A stretch of 64,000 nt of DNA, taken from positions 124,001-188,000 of the forward strand of contig JAHGAU010000001.1 of the NCBI GenBank assembly GCA_019925105.1. The letters are read 5' to 3'. Made by a program: the position numbers and the translations under genes. Shown here one piece after another: positions 1-11,296 of the stretch (its first letter is position 1; the number at the start of each line of letters is the position of its first letter). Under the pieces are notes generated by a model, which was not told the origin of the DNA, did not search any database, and was given only the letters and a program-made list of their open reading frames with translations. This DNA comes from Niebla homalea. Taxonomy: Eukaryota > Ascomycota > Lecanoromycetes > Lecanorales > Ramalinaceae.

Positions 1-1941
1 GGGGTGGCGAGGTAGCTGTTGTTCACTCCCGGTGGTCTCTGCACTGGGGTTTGCCCGTAGCTCGGCTGTCTTGAGAATTGTTGGTTCGTTGCAGCTGAGT
101 AGCCGCCCCGGGAAGCTGCCGTAGTGTTGTAGCTCGTTGGATATGGCGTGCTGGATGGAGCCTTGACCTTCTGTCCGAGGCCGTCCCCTTCCAGAATTCC
201 CTTTTGATTCCTCCCGGGAATCTTCAGCTTTGTGCTGAATTGGAGAGCCCCGAGCTTGTCACCATCAAGCTTTGCGAGCATATACGGAGGCAGTCTAGAT
301 ATCATCTCAATCAATTGAGCCTTCAATTTGTCGTAAACCTCAAACTCGGCGGCTGACGGACTCGTCGGGCTGGCAGCAATGGTGGCGAACTGCTCCTTGG
401 GCCCTTGCAAGGCACGTGCGTTTGCCGATTGCGTGAGATGCCTGACTCGCTGATGTGAGTTCAGGACCTCCAAGAGCTCCGAGACCTGCCTTAGTAGATC
501 TGATGATTCTTTTGAGCTGACTGGCTCATCTTCCCGGTTGCTGTCTAATTGCTTCAGGTTGGGATCTTCGATGGGCTTCCAATTCGTAATAGCTTCTTGC
601 ACTAGGGCATCATCAACTTTGTCCTCAAGATCGAGATCATTGTCCAGCTCTTCATGCTGGTACAACGCCTCTGCCTTGGCAGTGAGGATCTCTTCGAATT
701 GATCTTCACCGTACTTGCTCCACCACATACGGTTCTTCTGCTCTTCTGTGATGATGGCGCCATAATCATCGTGGCTCGGTGCATAGCTGGAGTAGACGCT
801 GCGGAACAGTGCATCTTCTTTGGCCTGCGTCTGAGCCGCAGTGACCTTTTGGGGGATGGCGGACTGAGGCTCTCCAGTGCTAAGGGCTCGATCTCGATGT
901 CTCCGCTTCGACTCCGGGGAAGCCAGTTGCTCTGTGGAGGGCGCAACATTATATGTTAGCCATTTGCTGGTTGGAAGAGCCTGTTTCCTGTAGCCATCAC
1001 GCGCACTGGGTTCCTTGGGAGGCTCCTTTACGGAAGCAACGTCGGCCGGACCGAACCAATTCAGAGTTGACCCTCTCGTGGAAGCGTGCCTCGAAATTGG
1101 TCTTGGTGGACTGAGGGCCTTGAGGGTGGGAGGAGGTGCAAATGATTGGCCTATGGTTGGAGGCTTGTCTGTAGTTTCGCTGAGACTGTGGACAGGAACG
1201 ATGTTGGTGGTCATGATGCCGTTGGGTAAAGGCCGCTCGGAGAGGGGCTTGTTCTCAGGCTTTGATTTGGCAATACTGGAGAAAAGCTGCTTCGGTCCTC
1301 GTTCTCCGCCATAGAGGGTCAGGACGGACTTGCTCTGTTCGTTGACTAAGCCGCCCGGCGCATTTGTGCTCGGCGTCTGCTGGTCCGACTCTTGTTCATG
1401 CCTGAATTTTCGAGTGTACGGTCTTTGGATCATCTCATCCCGTATCAGACCATTCAATGTCAAGCCGACTGTGAAGAGTTCCAGCATCCGATGATTGATT
1501 TCTCTATCCGCTTGGCTGTCCTCTCCCCATTTCGCACGCAGCTCATCCTGCATGTTCGTCGTGGCCGTTTTCAAGTCTTCCATCAAGTCGTTAACAGAAG
1601 AGTATGTTTCAGCATTGATCTGATCGGCGATTGACATGGGCTGCGAGGGATTGGATCTTCGTTGGCGTTTGGGGGATGGCTCTGATGATTCTGGTATAGA
1701 AATCTTGTGATCAAGAATGGATGGTGTAGTGTGCCGGGTAGCTTTCGTTTGCAATTCGTGGCTGTCGTTCATGTTTAGCATGGTATATCGGGAAAACAGG
1801 CATGTGGGGAGCGTGCCTTCTCAACAGCTGCAAAACGTCCTTGAGCCAGAGGTGAAGCTCCCCCAGTTGCTTATCGGTGCCATTGACACTGCTCGTCGGA
1901 CCCTCTTGATCATCCCACTTTCGCTTGGTAGCCATCTTGGA
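1..1941 (-). CDS. Conserved fungal nuclear protein, possible RSC chromatin-remodelling subunit (Rsc58-like); 3' end cut by window edge
   Basis: The minus strand carries one long coding frame from about 1,760 down to base 1 with no stop, so the C-terminus lies outside the window. The first exon starts at an ATG in a good context (MATKRKWDD, 1941); a change of frame near 1.76-1.83 kb needs an intron, best fitted by 1825-1762 (GTTGAG donor, ACAG acceptor, CTAAAC branch-like site), although that donor is weak. The protein has a short N-terminal helical region, a basic PKRQRR stretch, a predicted helical block around SVNDLMEDLKTATTNM, a low-complexity middle, then a conserved block containing MWWSKYG and a helical C-terminal half ending in Gln/Tyr/Pro-rich sequence. 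From memory this arrangement resembles Ascomycota proteins annotated as degenerate-bromodomain RSC subunit Rsc58. That family name is a weak inference; that the region is coding is well supported. The neighbour GRC3 is on the same strand, upstream. Confidence 0.5.
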
Positions 1942-2601
1942 GTCTAGAGGGGTAGTCGCACGTGGCGAAGAAATGTTAGGTGCGGGCATAGGCAAGTCGC
2001 AAGTTGTCGTTCAGTGATGGTTGGAGTGGCCCAGGTGATATGCTGATCTCTGGTTGGTGTCAAGGTTGAGCAATGACTGCTGAGGCCAGCCGGCACCGGA
2101 CAGCGTCGTAGATCCAATAGCGAGCGTTGCGCTGCGCATGGGCTTCTTTGACGAGATCCAATCTTCTGGTGGGTTTTGAGGGTCTTTCTTTTGCGGACTT
2201 GCGGGCCCGGAGCGTGTCCCAGATTGACGCGAATCTTCGGGCGACGACAAAGGGGGTGCAGGTACACAACACGATAGGCCAACGCCAACACAAGATGATG
2301 GACAGTAATGATAGGGGCAAATGATTGAAGAGACCTGGATGAAAATGACAATAGGAAGGTCTTCCAAATTGCAGTGTCGTGACATGTGGTCAGTGAATCT
2401 TTTCCTCTTTCGCAAGGGCAAACTGCCAAGCCTTTTGTCCATGTAGGGCTGAAGAATGATGGATGACTAAGCTACATTCCTCCTTTCACCACAATCAGAT
2501 TTGATTTTATCAGCAGCCGCCATTATGAAAGGCATTAATTATGTTCTGAATGGATGAGGAGAATGATGCGAATATTTGAATTGAGATATTCCAATAGGCT
2601 C
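1942..2601. other. Intergenic: promoter/5' leader of the left-edge gene and 3' flank of GRC3
   Basis: This stretch separates two minus-strand genes. A 143-codon ATG frame (2442-2011) has no recognisable domain and overlaps other open frames, so it is taken as leader sequence. No repeat or RNA gene was seen. Confidence 0.5.
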
Positions 2602-5227
2602 TCATTGATGGCGATATCTAATGTCTCTTCGGATCTTCCTCGCCTTGCCCGTACCCCCCTTGTCTCCATCCATCACACTAACCCAAGGCTGCATTTCTGA
2701 CCACCTTTGCATCTCCTCGTCCTCTTGACTGATATCCTCTGCAGCCGCACCAGTGATGATGTCTCTTCCCTTCTTGGGTCCTTGTCTAAGTCGCCCCTTT
2801 TCCCACTCGAGCGCTTCTTTGTAGGCCCAAGTCGGAGTGTCTAGCTGTCCCCTGACCAGAACGATCTTCCTGCCTTCCTTGGAGAGCAGCTGAAGCTCAG
2901 ATGAGGGCACAGGGGTTGACAGGTGAAAGCATTGGCTTTTCATGTCAATAGAACGTATGAGAGCTTGGCCGATGGAGCAAGTATGTTTGGGACTCAGAGC
3001 CTCTGTTGTATGGTTGTGCGGAGCAATATACGGGATGCCTGCTTGCGTTCGATGTATCTTGCGCCGATCGTGTAGCGCCTCAGTCCCAGTGCCTTCATCC
3101 GTATCACGGCCAACACTGTCAATTGTTGTAACTAGACCATCATCCTCGATGAGCAGGAGGCCAACAAGTGATCCATCAAGAATGGAGGGCAGTAGTTCAG
3201 GCTTCCTCTCGTCGCCCAGAACCATGACTCCAGCAATAGCTTGCTTCGGGCCTGAGTAAGGAACAATTAAGGCTTCCATTTCTGTAAGGGGTCGGCAATC
3301 CCATCGAAGCTTGCCGACTTCGGGCTTTACCAGATGGAAGTAGGACTGAGCCTGCATCGCTCGAAGCTCGGAAGCTATCCTCATCCCGTCCGAGAATGGT
3401 TGGGACTCTAGCTTGTGGAAGGCCGCCTCTACTTGCTCGCTCGCAGAAGCTAAAGTAACATTCACCTCATCGGGGCCTGTGGTGCTCAAGTAGAGCACCT
3501 TGGTTGGCGACGAATTTTGGATGAGCCCTTTCAGTATGGTTAATCCAGTGCCTTGGATCCAGCCGAAGGAATTGATCACAAGATGCGTCGCTTTTTTGTG
3601 CTTGGTCAAGCGGTCGTAGAAATTCAGAAGGTCCAAAGCACAATCAAGGTAGTGCTTCGGATCTTCCTTCGGACTTGCGGAGCCAATGTGATGTGAACGA
3701 ATACAAGTGACGCCACCCTCGGGACATTGTCTGGGATGAGCGTATGGAACACCCAGATTGGGAGATGATACCTGAACCAGAGAGATGTCGCCAGGTGGGG
3801 AAAATTCTGGCTGTCCAGGGTCGAGATCTATAAAGTACAGACCATATTCGCGAGAGTGGCCCTCTGATTGGACTTGATCCGCTGAAGAGAGGAGACTGTT
3901 TGAGAGCAGACGACAGAACGTAGACTTGCCACTGCCCTTGGGTCCACTGATGAGGATCCTGGTAGCATCATTCGGAGCTCGACCCGCGATTCTATTCAAA
4001 TGATGAGACCAGTCCTTGGGTTGCTCAAGGGGCCTCAATGGACGTTCATGCGTATCGTCCGCGGTAGTCCCAAGCTATCTATCATCAGCAAGGTGAGACC
4101 ACTTTGGTTCGTCAAGCACTGACATTGATGAAAGAACGATGCAACGGACGACTGGTATCTGCTGCTGCTCCCAGCGATGGGCCGTTCCAGATGCGCCCAA
4201 ATCTGGTAGAAACTCGCTTCAAAGACCGAAGGCCGCTCCCACAAGAAAGTAGAGTGACTTCACTCGTTTGCGGACCTGAGCCATATGGATCGAGAGAGGG
4301 GCGGATGACTGGGATTGCATGCGTCGAGGGAGCATAGACGCTGTATAGATTTGAGCTTGCACGCAAGATAGCGCCAGAGATGGTGATAGCTCCCTTGCGC
4401 ACCCATATGTCATACTGTCCAACAACAGCTAAGGTCTAATCATATGTCTCAGAGCAATTCTTTAAGCATAGAGGTATCACATACATCTTTCCGCCCAAGC
4501 CTGACAGCCCACTCGACGGGCGTCTCGTGTAGAATGTTTGATGGAGAAGGGGTAAAAGTGGAGAGCTGTCGGTTTGCGCCAGTAGGTGTGAAAGTAATAG
4601 CATCGTCGGAAAATCTTGACCAAAGATAAGTAGGCAAATCTTTGTGGATTGGAACGCTACGCACCTATCGTCGAAGCTCTCGAAGCTTGCATCATCACTG
4701 ACTTGGTCCAATGCAGATGCTATGCTCACTACCTCTTGATCCTCGACTTCAGGGATCTTGGTCTCGTTCCAAGTCTCGAGGTCCATAGCTCCACCATTAT
4801 CATCTATTTCCCGAGCAGCCTGTGTCTGCTCGCCCCCCTCTACTCCTTCAACATTCGTTCTCAAGCCACTTCCTTTCTTGCGCCTCTTTCGTGGACGCTC
4901 GGCGAATCTATCACGGAAGCGTACATCATTCGGGTTCTGCAATCTTGAGGGCCCAACTGATAGCACATCTTCCTGGGTCGATGCTGGAGAAGATGCAGAT
5001 GTGTTTGCATTTCTGCGCGCTGCCACCGCGCTCACAGCGCTCACCACCGACTTCGAATCTATCTTCGGACTTTCCAGATTGATGCGAAGTTGTCGGGGTA
5101 TTTTTGGCGTTTGGGATTTGTGAATTCTCCGCCTTGCAGCAAGGCTTGGCAGGGCTGCAACTAGCTTATCGATAAGAGCTAGTTCTATATTTTCCTTTCG
5201 AGAATCAACTTCGCCGCACAACGACAT
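2602..5227 (-). CDS. GRC3: Polynucleotide 5'-hydroxyl-kinase Grc3
   Basis: Grc3 is the RNA 5'-kinase that works with the Las1 nuclease to process ITS2 during 27S to 25S rRNA maturation in the nucleolus. The model has four exons, 5227-4665, 4614-4485, 4435-4124 and 4074-2602, giving 825 residues; all three introns are about 50 nt with GT-AG ends and the total is an exact codon multiple. Residues 1-190 are basic and disordered. An N-terminal beta-rich domain follows (GQYDIWVRKG, VYAPSTH), then the Clp1/Grc3 kinase core with Walker A GPKGSGKST at about 379-387 and DLDPGQPE at about 418-425, which sits where the family's catalytic/metal segment is. The ATG at 5227 is the only sensible start. It is divergent from RPA34.5, with 90 bp between start codons, which suggests shared regulation of two ribosome-synthesis genes. 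Length is longer than the yeast protein, as is common in filamentous fungi. Confidence 0.93.
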
Positions 5228-5295
5228 TCATTCTGCAAAGCTTCCAAGCTTGTTTTGCATTCTGCTACGCGCCTTGGTCCTTGTAGTCGACAATC

Positions 5296-5385
5296 ATGCA
5301 AATAAGTACACACGGAGATGGCAAGATCAGAGAAGTCCGCGCAAAAGTCCAAGCGCGACAAATCGCTTCAGAAAACGAAACCTGA
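5296..5385 (+). promoter_or_regulatory. Upstream ORF overlapping the RPA34.5 start codon
   Basis: An ATG 22 nt upstream of the RPA34.5 ATG opens a 29-codon frame (+1 relative to the main frame) that ends inside the RPA34.5 coding sequence. If transcripts begin upstream of 5296 it would be translated first and would reduce main-frame initiation. The transcript start cannot be seen in the sequence, so activity is an inference. Confidence 0.3.
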
Positions 5386-8300
5386 GCCCGCGTATAAAAG
5401 TGCCGAATTCATTGAAGATTCTTCCAGCGCGTCGGAGGCTCCCACACCTTCGAAGAAAGGGAAGGCAGCCGGAAGACTCTCGAAGACGGTATCCACTCCT
5501 TCAACCTCCGGTAATCTACAGAATGGCAGCGCGACGAAAGCAGGGAAACACAGGGAGCATAAGAAAGACGATCAGTCTGGGACGGTGACTTCGCGAACTC
5601 ATCGCGTAGAAAAACAAGAGGTGATTCAAAAATTGGCGAATCACGAGAAGACCATAGTCAATGGATTGGTAAGCACGCAAGAGGATAGTGGCGGGTCTGA
5701 AGAGGCAAGCCTACCACAGCCGAAACCCAACAGAAAGGCCCCCGAGGGAGAAGAGGGTCGGAATTCGGCAGTCGAGACCGCTGCTCCTCCGGCCAAGCTA
5801 CCGGTGACTGAAGCATCCACTTCTGGCTCTATGAAAAGCTCCGATTCTGAAGAGGAAGAGATTGACCTACGGCATGCTACTGCAGTCGATGACCAAGAAG
5901 ATCATGCCGAAAGCGGTGATAAAGATGACGAGGTGGAATATCAGGGAGGTAATATAGGTGCTCCCAGCGAGGTAGGAGAAAGCGACGAGTCAAGCGAGAG
6001 TGGGGATGCACCATCCTCAAGTGGTGAAAACTCGATTTCTAGACCTCCTCCAGCGCCATCAGCCCACCCCCAGAGACCCATTCCTGCCTATCAAGCGCCT
6101 CCTGATTTCGAACCGGCTACAATATCTCTTGAAGACGCTCCCAATGGACACAACCTCTTCTCGCCCGGCGGCCTTGTGGGGAAAGAACTATGGCATATCA
6201 CCTTACCTTCTTCGGTCCCTGTATCGACCTTGAAAGAGATGCCCTTGCAAAGCATCCTAGATGGCTCAAGTATCTTGTCATATGATGACTTGGACTACGG
6301 CCTTGTACCGCACCGAGAGTCCAACGCCAGATCCCTCCTCATACCTTCGCAGCCAGACAATCTGTACATACCAGCGAAGACCGCATTCACACAGACTCTT
6401 CGTCTACAGCAGCTGATCAAACTTCCTACTCATGCTGTCAGCCCTCAGCTCAGGACCCCATCCTCGGAAGTACCTGGAAAGAAACGCAATCAACAACCTG
6501 AAGGGCTTAGAATGCGCTACCAACCATTTGGTATTCCTGACAGCTCAGGCACAGACCATAGCAAGCACTCTGGAACAAGCTCTGGCCAAGGTGAAAACGA
6601 CGTACTTGCAAAAACCCATAGCACGGAAGCTCCCCAGTTCAAGCCGCCTCCTGAACCCTTCATTGAAGACTCCGCACCCAAAAAGGAAAAGAAGAAGCGG
6701 AAGCATGGTGAAATAGCCTCATCTACTCCGGCCACGCCCTCTTCATCCCAATTGAAGAAGGTGAAGCAGGAGCACGCAGCTCCACTCACGACTATCTCAC
6801 CGCCGATACAGTCTCCTGCCCTAGTATCAACTCCCATAACCCAACCACGCAATTCACAGCCTATCATGCAAGCCAAACCCGAAGATCTTATCACCATCAC
6901 CGACGCATCACCAATGCAAGTAGACCAAGAGACAATGAGCGGTCCGCCTACGAATCCCTCCCCATCCAGGAGTCATAGGCACAAGCTACAGTCTCCTCTC
7001 CCTGCAACACCTGCACAGCCCAAGCATGACGTCCTTTCGTCCAGCAACAAAGGCACGAACAATAAATCCCACCATAAGGCGCGTAAGTCAGAGGAGAAGC
7101 ATCGTAACAGGCTTCTGCAACCGTTTCAAATACCACGCTCCCTGTCACCTGCTCAAACCCCTGCAAAGAATACCTTTCCCAATGGAACCACTCCCACGGC
7201 CGCAGATGAAAATATAGCAGGACACTTGGACGCCCTTGTCGCCGACCAAGGAGTCAACTTTGCAAATACCATCGGGATAGGTGATAGCCAAACAGCAGCA
7301 GGTGCTTCTTCGCAGGGCGACCCCCAAGCGCCAAAGACCAAGAAGACTCTAAAGCCTAGCGCCGCTGACCAGCAATTATCTTCTCTTCCAGACGAACCTG
7401 CTTCAGACAGCGGTCGCGTAAAAGTCCGTGATTTTGTAAAAGCGAGTGATGTCCATATAGGAGGAGACTTCGGCACCGCTGCTACACCGAAATTGACGAG
7501 CAACGTGACTACAGTGGAGACTCCTTCGACCAGTGCTAACAGTGTTAAGGGTAGTAAGGAGAAAACCCTCAAGTCGGAGGCCTCTGGGCAAGCTATGGAT
7601 GCTTCATCGCCTACTCACGCCAATACAACAGAGGACGTAATCATGCAAGACATCGATTCGAAACCCACTGGCTTACCGGTAGATGATGCAGCAGAGCGAG
7701 AGAGAAAGAAGCGGATGAATAAAGCCAGGAAAGAAGCGAGGAAGGAGGCGAAAAGGAAATTAAAGGACAACCCTACTCAAGGCAATGGTGCAGGGCAAGG
7801 CTTAGATGATCATCCAACTCCTCTCTCTAATGCAGCAAAAGATGCCATGGTAGATATAGAGCCTACAATGCAGAAGGACTCACAACTTTATGAAGAGACG
7901 GAGCGCGCGAGGAAAGTTCATTTGAACAAGGAGGGGAAGCAGGCAAATAATACTGCTCCAGCTCAGAATGGAGGAACGCCTGCTAAGATATCTAAATCGC
8001 CTCCGGTCGTTGCAGCAAACCAGTCCGTGACCGATGAAAAGCTTGTAGGACTGACCAGTTCACAGCTCTACGAAGAAAGCGAGTCAGCAAGGAAGAAGCG
8101 GGAGAAGAAGGATAGGAAGCAGAAAGCTGCCCAGGTAAACCATGCAAGAGGTGCCACACTAAATGCTGCCTCACCTGCCCTCGTTGCTAGCAAAGATGCT
8201 ACACCTAATGAGCAAACTGCAATGCAGGCTGAGACCCAGCTCTACCAGGAAACCGAACGAGCAAGGAAGAAACGGGCGAAGAAGGAGAGAAAGGAGGGTA

Positions 8301-8740
8301 CTATTCAGGCGAGCGCTGCAAACGAGGCCACCCACCCCTCTGCCCCAACTCCCACCAGCGCAGGCCAGGACACTACAGCCGGTCAAGATGCTACTGCAGG
8401 ACTAACCACCTCGCAAATATACGAAGAAGGCGAACGAGCTCGAAAGAAGCGGGAGAAACAGCAGGCAAAGAAGGAGAGCAGTAGTATTCCCCCCACCAAA
8501 CCCGCAGAGACGCCAGCCCAGCCATCTGCCTCGCCCCCCTTGGCCGCAGCAGAAACGTCCCTGGCGCGCGACAGCCCGCCTCATCACGAGGGTGACTCAC
8601 AGCTCCGTGACCAAGGCGGCGAGCGAGCGAGGAGGAAGCGGGAGAAGCAGGCGAGGAAGCAGGCGAGGAAGGATTCGAAGAGGAAGCAGAACGCCGTGAA
8701 TGCTCCTGCTGCTGCTACTAGTGGTGGTGGTGCCACTTAA
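5318..8740 (+). CDS. RPA34: RNA polymerase I subunit RPA34.5-like, with long repeat-bearing lysine-rich tail
   Basis: RPA34.5 pairs with RPA49 to form the TFIIF-like module of RNA polymerase I in the nucleolus. The 1,140-codon frame is intronless and starts at ATG 5318. Residues 1-250 are acidic and Ser-rich and disordered. Residues about 254-405 match the fungal RPA34 domain: a Tyr/Pro-rich entry, GKELWHITLP, then a predicted beta-rich dimerisation part. The remaining two thirds is low-complexity, Pro/Ser/Lys-rich, and ends in basic blocks. Yeast Rpa34 is only 233 residues, so the tail is a large extension. It contains five spaced copies of a SQLYEE-x-ERARKKR motif (about residues 855-1110). 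The gene is divergent from GRC3. Family assignment rests on the central domain and the lysine-rich C-terminus, typical of the family; the function of the tail is unknown. Confidence 0.75.
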   Translation: MARSEKSAQKSKRDKSLQKTKPEPAYKSAEFIEDSSSASEAPTPSKKGKAAGRLSKTVSTPSTSGNLQNGSATKAGKHREHKKDDQSGTVTSRTHRVEKQEVIQKLANHEKTIVNGLVSTQEDSGGSEEASLPQPKPNRKAPEGEEGRNSAVETAAPPAKLPVTEASTSGSMKSSDSEEEEIDLRHATAVDDQEDHAESGDKDDEVEYQGGNIGAPSEVGESDESSESGDAPSSSGENSISRPPPAPSAHPQRPIPAYQAPPDFEPATISLEDAPNGHNLFSPGGLVGKELWHITLPSSVPVSTLKEMPLQSILDGSSILSYDDLDYGLVPHRESNARSLLIPSQPDNLYIPAKTAFTQTLRLQQLIKLPTHAVSPQLRTPSSEVPGKKRNQQPEGLRMRYQPFGIPDSSGTDHSKHSGTSSGQGENDVLAKTHSTEAPQFKPPPEPFIEDSAPKKEKKKRKHGEIASSTPATPSSSQLKKVKQEHAAPLTTISPPIQSPALVSTPITQPRNSQPIMQAKPEDLITITDASPMQVDQETMSGPPTNPSPSRSHRHKLQSPLPATPAQPKHDVLSSSNKGTNNKSHHKARKSEEKHRNRLLQPFQIPRSLSPAQTPAKNTFPNGTTPTAADENIAGHLDALVADQGVNFANTIGIGDSQTAAGASSQGDPQAPKTKKTLKPSAADQQLSSLPDEPASDSGRVKVRDFVKASDVHIGGDFGTAATPKLTSNVTTVETPSTSANSVKGSKEKTLKSEASGQAMDASSPTHANTTEDVIMQDIDSKPTGLPVDDAAERERKKRMNKARKEARKEAKRKLKDNPTQGNGAGQGLDDHPTPLSNAAKDAMVDIEPTMQKDSQLYEETERARKVHLNKEGKQANNTAPAQNGGTPAKISKSPPVVAANQSVTDEKLVGLTSSQLYEESESARKKREKKDRKQKAAQVNHARGATLNAASPALVASKDATPNEQTAMQAETQLYQETERARKKRAKKERKEGTIQASAANEATHPSAPTPTSAGQDTTAGQDATAGLTTSQIYEEGERARKKREKQQAKKESSSIPPTKPAETPAQPSASPPLAAAETSLARDSPPHHEGDSQLRDQGGERARRKREKQARKQARKDSKRKQNAVNAPAAATSGGGAT
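7879..8680 (+). repeat. Coding repeat: five SQLYEE..ERARKKR motifs spaced ~60 residues
   Basis: Motif copies begin near 7879 (SQLYEETERARK), 8059 (SQLYEESESARKK), 8235 (TQLYQETERARKK), 8412 (SQIYEEGERARKK) and 8598 (SQLRDQGGERARRK). Spacing is 59-62 residues. Sequence between copies is not conserved, so this is a spaced motif array rather than a clean tandem repeat. A related basic block (AERERKKRMNKARKEA) precedes it near 7690. Confidence 0.8.
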
Positions 8741-9455
8741 AACGTCGGTGGCGAGCGACTTGAGAAAGATGTGTAACAGCGCTGCTCAATGGTTCAAATG
8801 AATGGGGACCAGATCATGTGTGTGTGATCGATTTGCTACTTGCAGGCTAGGTAGGCGTAGGAGATCACAACGACTCCTTTGTGGAGAGGGGAAAACACGC
8901 AGCGAAGTTCATGGACAGGAGATCAGGTAAAAGGGGAGGGTTTTGCGTGAAGATACCCCGGAGGCAATTCCATTCAATTCTTTTAAGGTTGGGGAAGCAG
9001 CGAGGCAGGATTCTTTGCTTTGATGGAATATTCCACATCGTGCACACTCTCGTGTTCAGCACACATTTGGCTCTTTGAAAGAAGATGAAGCCCTTGTATC
9101 CAATACCTCAGGTTAGGAGGCCAGCATAAATGACAAGATGATGACAATTTTATTTCGAGTCGTCCTCGCTTTTCTTGTTCTTTTTCTAGGTCGTGATCAC
9201 ATGTTATACATATGCACAAAAGAAAAGTCTTCCGAGCGGCCCCTATCCCTATCCACACAAAAGCAGTAAGGACATCTCTATCCAAAGGTATGGTGCCACG
9301 ACATCAGCCCCCTCAGGTCTTCTACTACTCCACAACACCTTTGCTCGATCAGTCATCCCACTCATCTCTCATCTACAGTGTTTTTTTTATCTCCAGATCT
9401 TTTCGCCTGCTCACCACTTCCCTTCTTCCCCCCCTCCCCCCCCTCCCCCCAACAT
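8741..9455. other. Intergenic between convergent RPA34.5 and phosphoglycerate mutase
   Basis: This is two abutting 3' flanks. It holds a C/T-rich tract at about 9415-9455 (long runs of CCCC/CTCC) just beyond the phosphoglycerate mutase stop. No gene, RNA or mobile element was recognised. Confidence 0.5.
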
Positions 9456-11084
9456 TCACGACCCTCTAATCAATAGACTCCTCCCCTCCATCTCCGCCGG
9501 CTTCCCCACGCCCATCACATCCAGCAGCGTGGGCGCCACATCCCCCAACACGCCCTTCTCCCCGCTCTCCAAGCTCCACCCGGGGGGCGCATTCGCCATC
9601 ACGAACGGCACGCGATTGGTGGTATGGCTCGTCTTGGGTTTGCCCTCGGGATTCAGCATCTCCTCCGCATTGCCGTGATCGCTCGTCAAGAAGAACACGT
9701 AGCCCCGCTCCACACACGCCTGGTAGACGGTCTCGATGGCGGCGTCGGTGGCTTCGCAGCCCTGGATGGCGGCTTCGTACACACCGGTGTGGCCGACCAT
9801 GTCCGGGGGCGCGAAGTTGTTCATCAGGAAGCCGTGCTTGTTGTCGCGGATGCGTTGGACGAGCTGATCCGCCACCGCCTGCGCGGACATGGCCGGTTCG
9901 AGGTCGTAGGTGGCGACTTTGGGGGAGGGCACGAGGTCGCGGTCCTCGAGCGCGAACTGCTTCTCCACGCCGCCGTTGAAGAAGAAGGTCACGTGTGCGT
10001 ACTTCTCCGTCTCGGCGACGTGGCATTGCGGGATGGAGGCCTTGCCCAGCGTTTCGGCGAGGACGTTGCCCATGTGTTGCGGGGAGAAGGCGATGGGGAA
10101 GGTGTATTTGGGGTTGTAGGACGTCATGGTCGTGAGGGCGATGTTTTTGGGGTAAGGGAAATCGGGTTTCGGGGTGCGGTCGACGTCGCCGAGGAGTTGG
10201 GTGATCTCGCGCACGCGGTCGGAGCGGTAGTTGAAGAAGAATAGGGTGTCGTTGTCCTGGACCCGGGCGTCGGAGCCGTTGAGGATGATGGGTTTGAGGA
10301 ATTCGTCGTTCTCGCCGGTGGCGTAGCGGGATTCGATGGTGGAGACTGGGTCGGTGCTTTCTTCACCCTCGCCCAAGACAACGCCTTTCATGCCGATTTC
10401 GACCCGGTCCCACCGCTTGTCCCGGTCCATGATGTAATACCTACCGACCACGGTGGCAAGTTTGGCTTGGCTGCCCATGGAGGAGATCTTGGCAAGGAGG
10501 TCGCGCATGTAGCCGGCGCCGGATTTGGGATCGGTGTCCCGGCCATCGCCGAAGAAGTGGATGAATACTTTGGGGACGCCCATTTCTTTGGCAACTTGGA
10601 GGAGGGCGTAGAGGTGGTTGATATGGCTGTGGACACCGCCATCACTGACCAAGCCGAGCAGATGTAGCCGTCCATTGCCATCGATGGAGCGCTGGAAACA
10701 GTCGGTCAGGGTTTTGACTCTATTCAATTCTCCCTTTTTGATCGTTTGGTCGATGCGAACGACGTCCTGCCATACGACGCGACCAGCGCCAATGTTCAGG
10801 TGGCCGACTTCACTATTGCCCATCAATCCTTCGGGTAAGCCAACAGCTAGGGAAGAGGCATCGAGGGTGGTGTAGCCCTGTGCGGTCTTGCTGTCTTTCG
10901 CAGCAAACGAGTCCATGGTAGGGGTTTTGGCGGCGGCAATAGCGTCGCCATCTTTAGGTGAGGTGGCGGAAGGGACGCCCCAACCGTCAATGACGACTAT
11001 TGATCATGTGAATTGAAGTTCAATTGGTATAGAAAAAGGGGCAATGGTCTTACCTAGAACAGCTTTGTGATCCACATTCGCCAT
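9456..11084 (-). CDS. 2,3-bisphosphoglycerate-independent phosphoglycerate mutase
   Basis: This enzyme interconverts 3- and 2-phosphoglycerate in glycolysis/gluconeogenesis in the cytosol with two divalent metal ions. The model is a 31-nt first exon (11084-11054), an intron 11053-10997 (GTAAGA...CAATAG), and a second exon 10996-9456, totalling 523 residues, the usual family length. The first exon supplies MANVDHKAVL; the join gives VVIDGWG with the metal-binding Asp at about 14. The catalytic Ser sits in GNSEVGHLNIGAGR at about residue 72; HFFGDGRDTDP, RYYIMDRDKRWDR and SDHGNAEEM are the other family signatures. The reading from the internal ATG at 10916 would lack the first metal ligand, so the spliced start is preferred. 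The 3' half is markedly GC-rich at third positions. It is divergent from the MED9-like gene across about 0.2 kb. Confidence 0.95.
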
Positions 11085-11296
11085 ATTTGAAGCCGATGTA
11101 GCGAGGTCACGAGTAGCGCTGTAATGGACACTGCACCCGATCGTTCGGCGCAAGGAGGTGATTGAGATAGAGACGATGTACTACGGATAAGTGAAGACCC
11201 TCCAAGGCTTCCCACAAGCTCGGCGATTCAACAAAGAATCCCAAATTTCGAATTGAATTTATTTCGGCGAGCCGGGAGTCTGTGGGGTGATGTCAA

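Noticed and set aside
2011..2442. 143-codon frame upstream of the left-edge gene
   Set aside because: The likely start of that gene is at 1941; this frame overlaps two other open frames and shows no conserved features.
9466..10026. Long Arg-rich minus-strand frame inside phosphoglycerate mutase
   Set aside because: It is a frame-shifted shadow of GC-rich third positions in a clearly conserved gene.
10916..10918. Internal ATG as start of phosphoglycerate mutase
   Set aside because: It would remove the first metal-binding Asp; a clean 57-nt intron and upstream exon restore the full enzyme.
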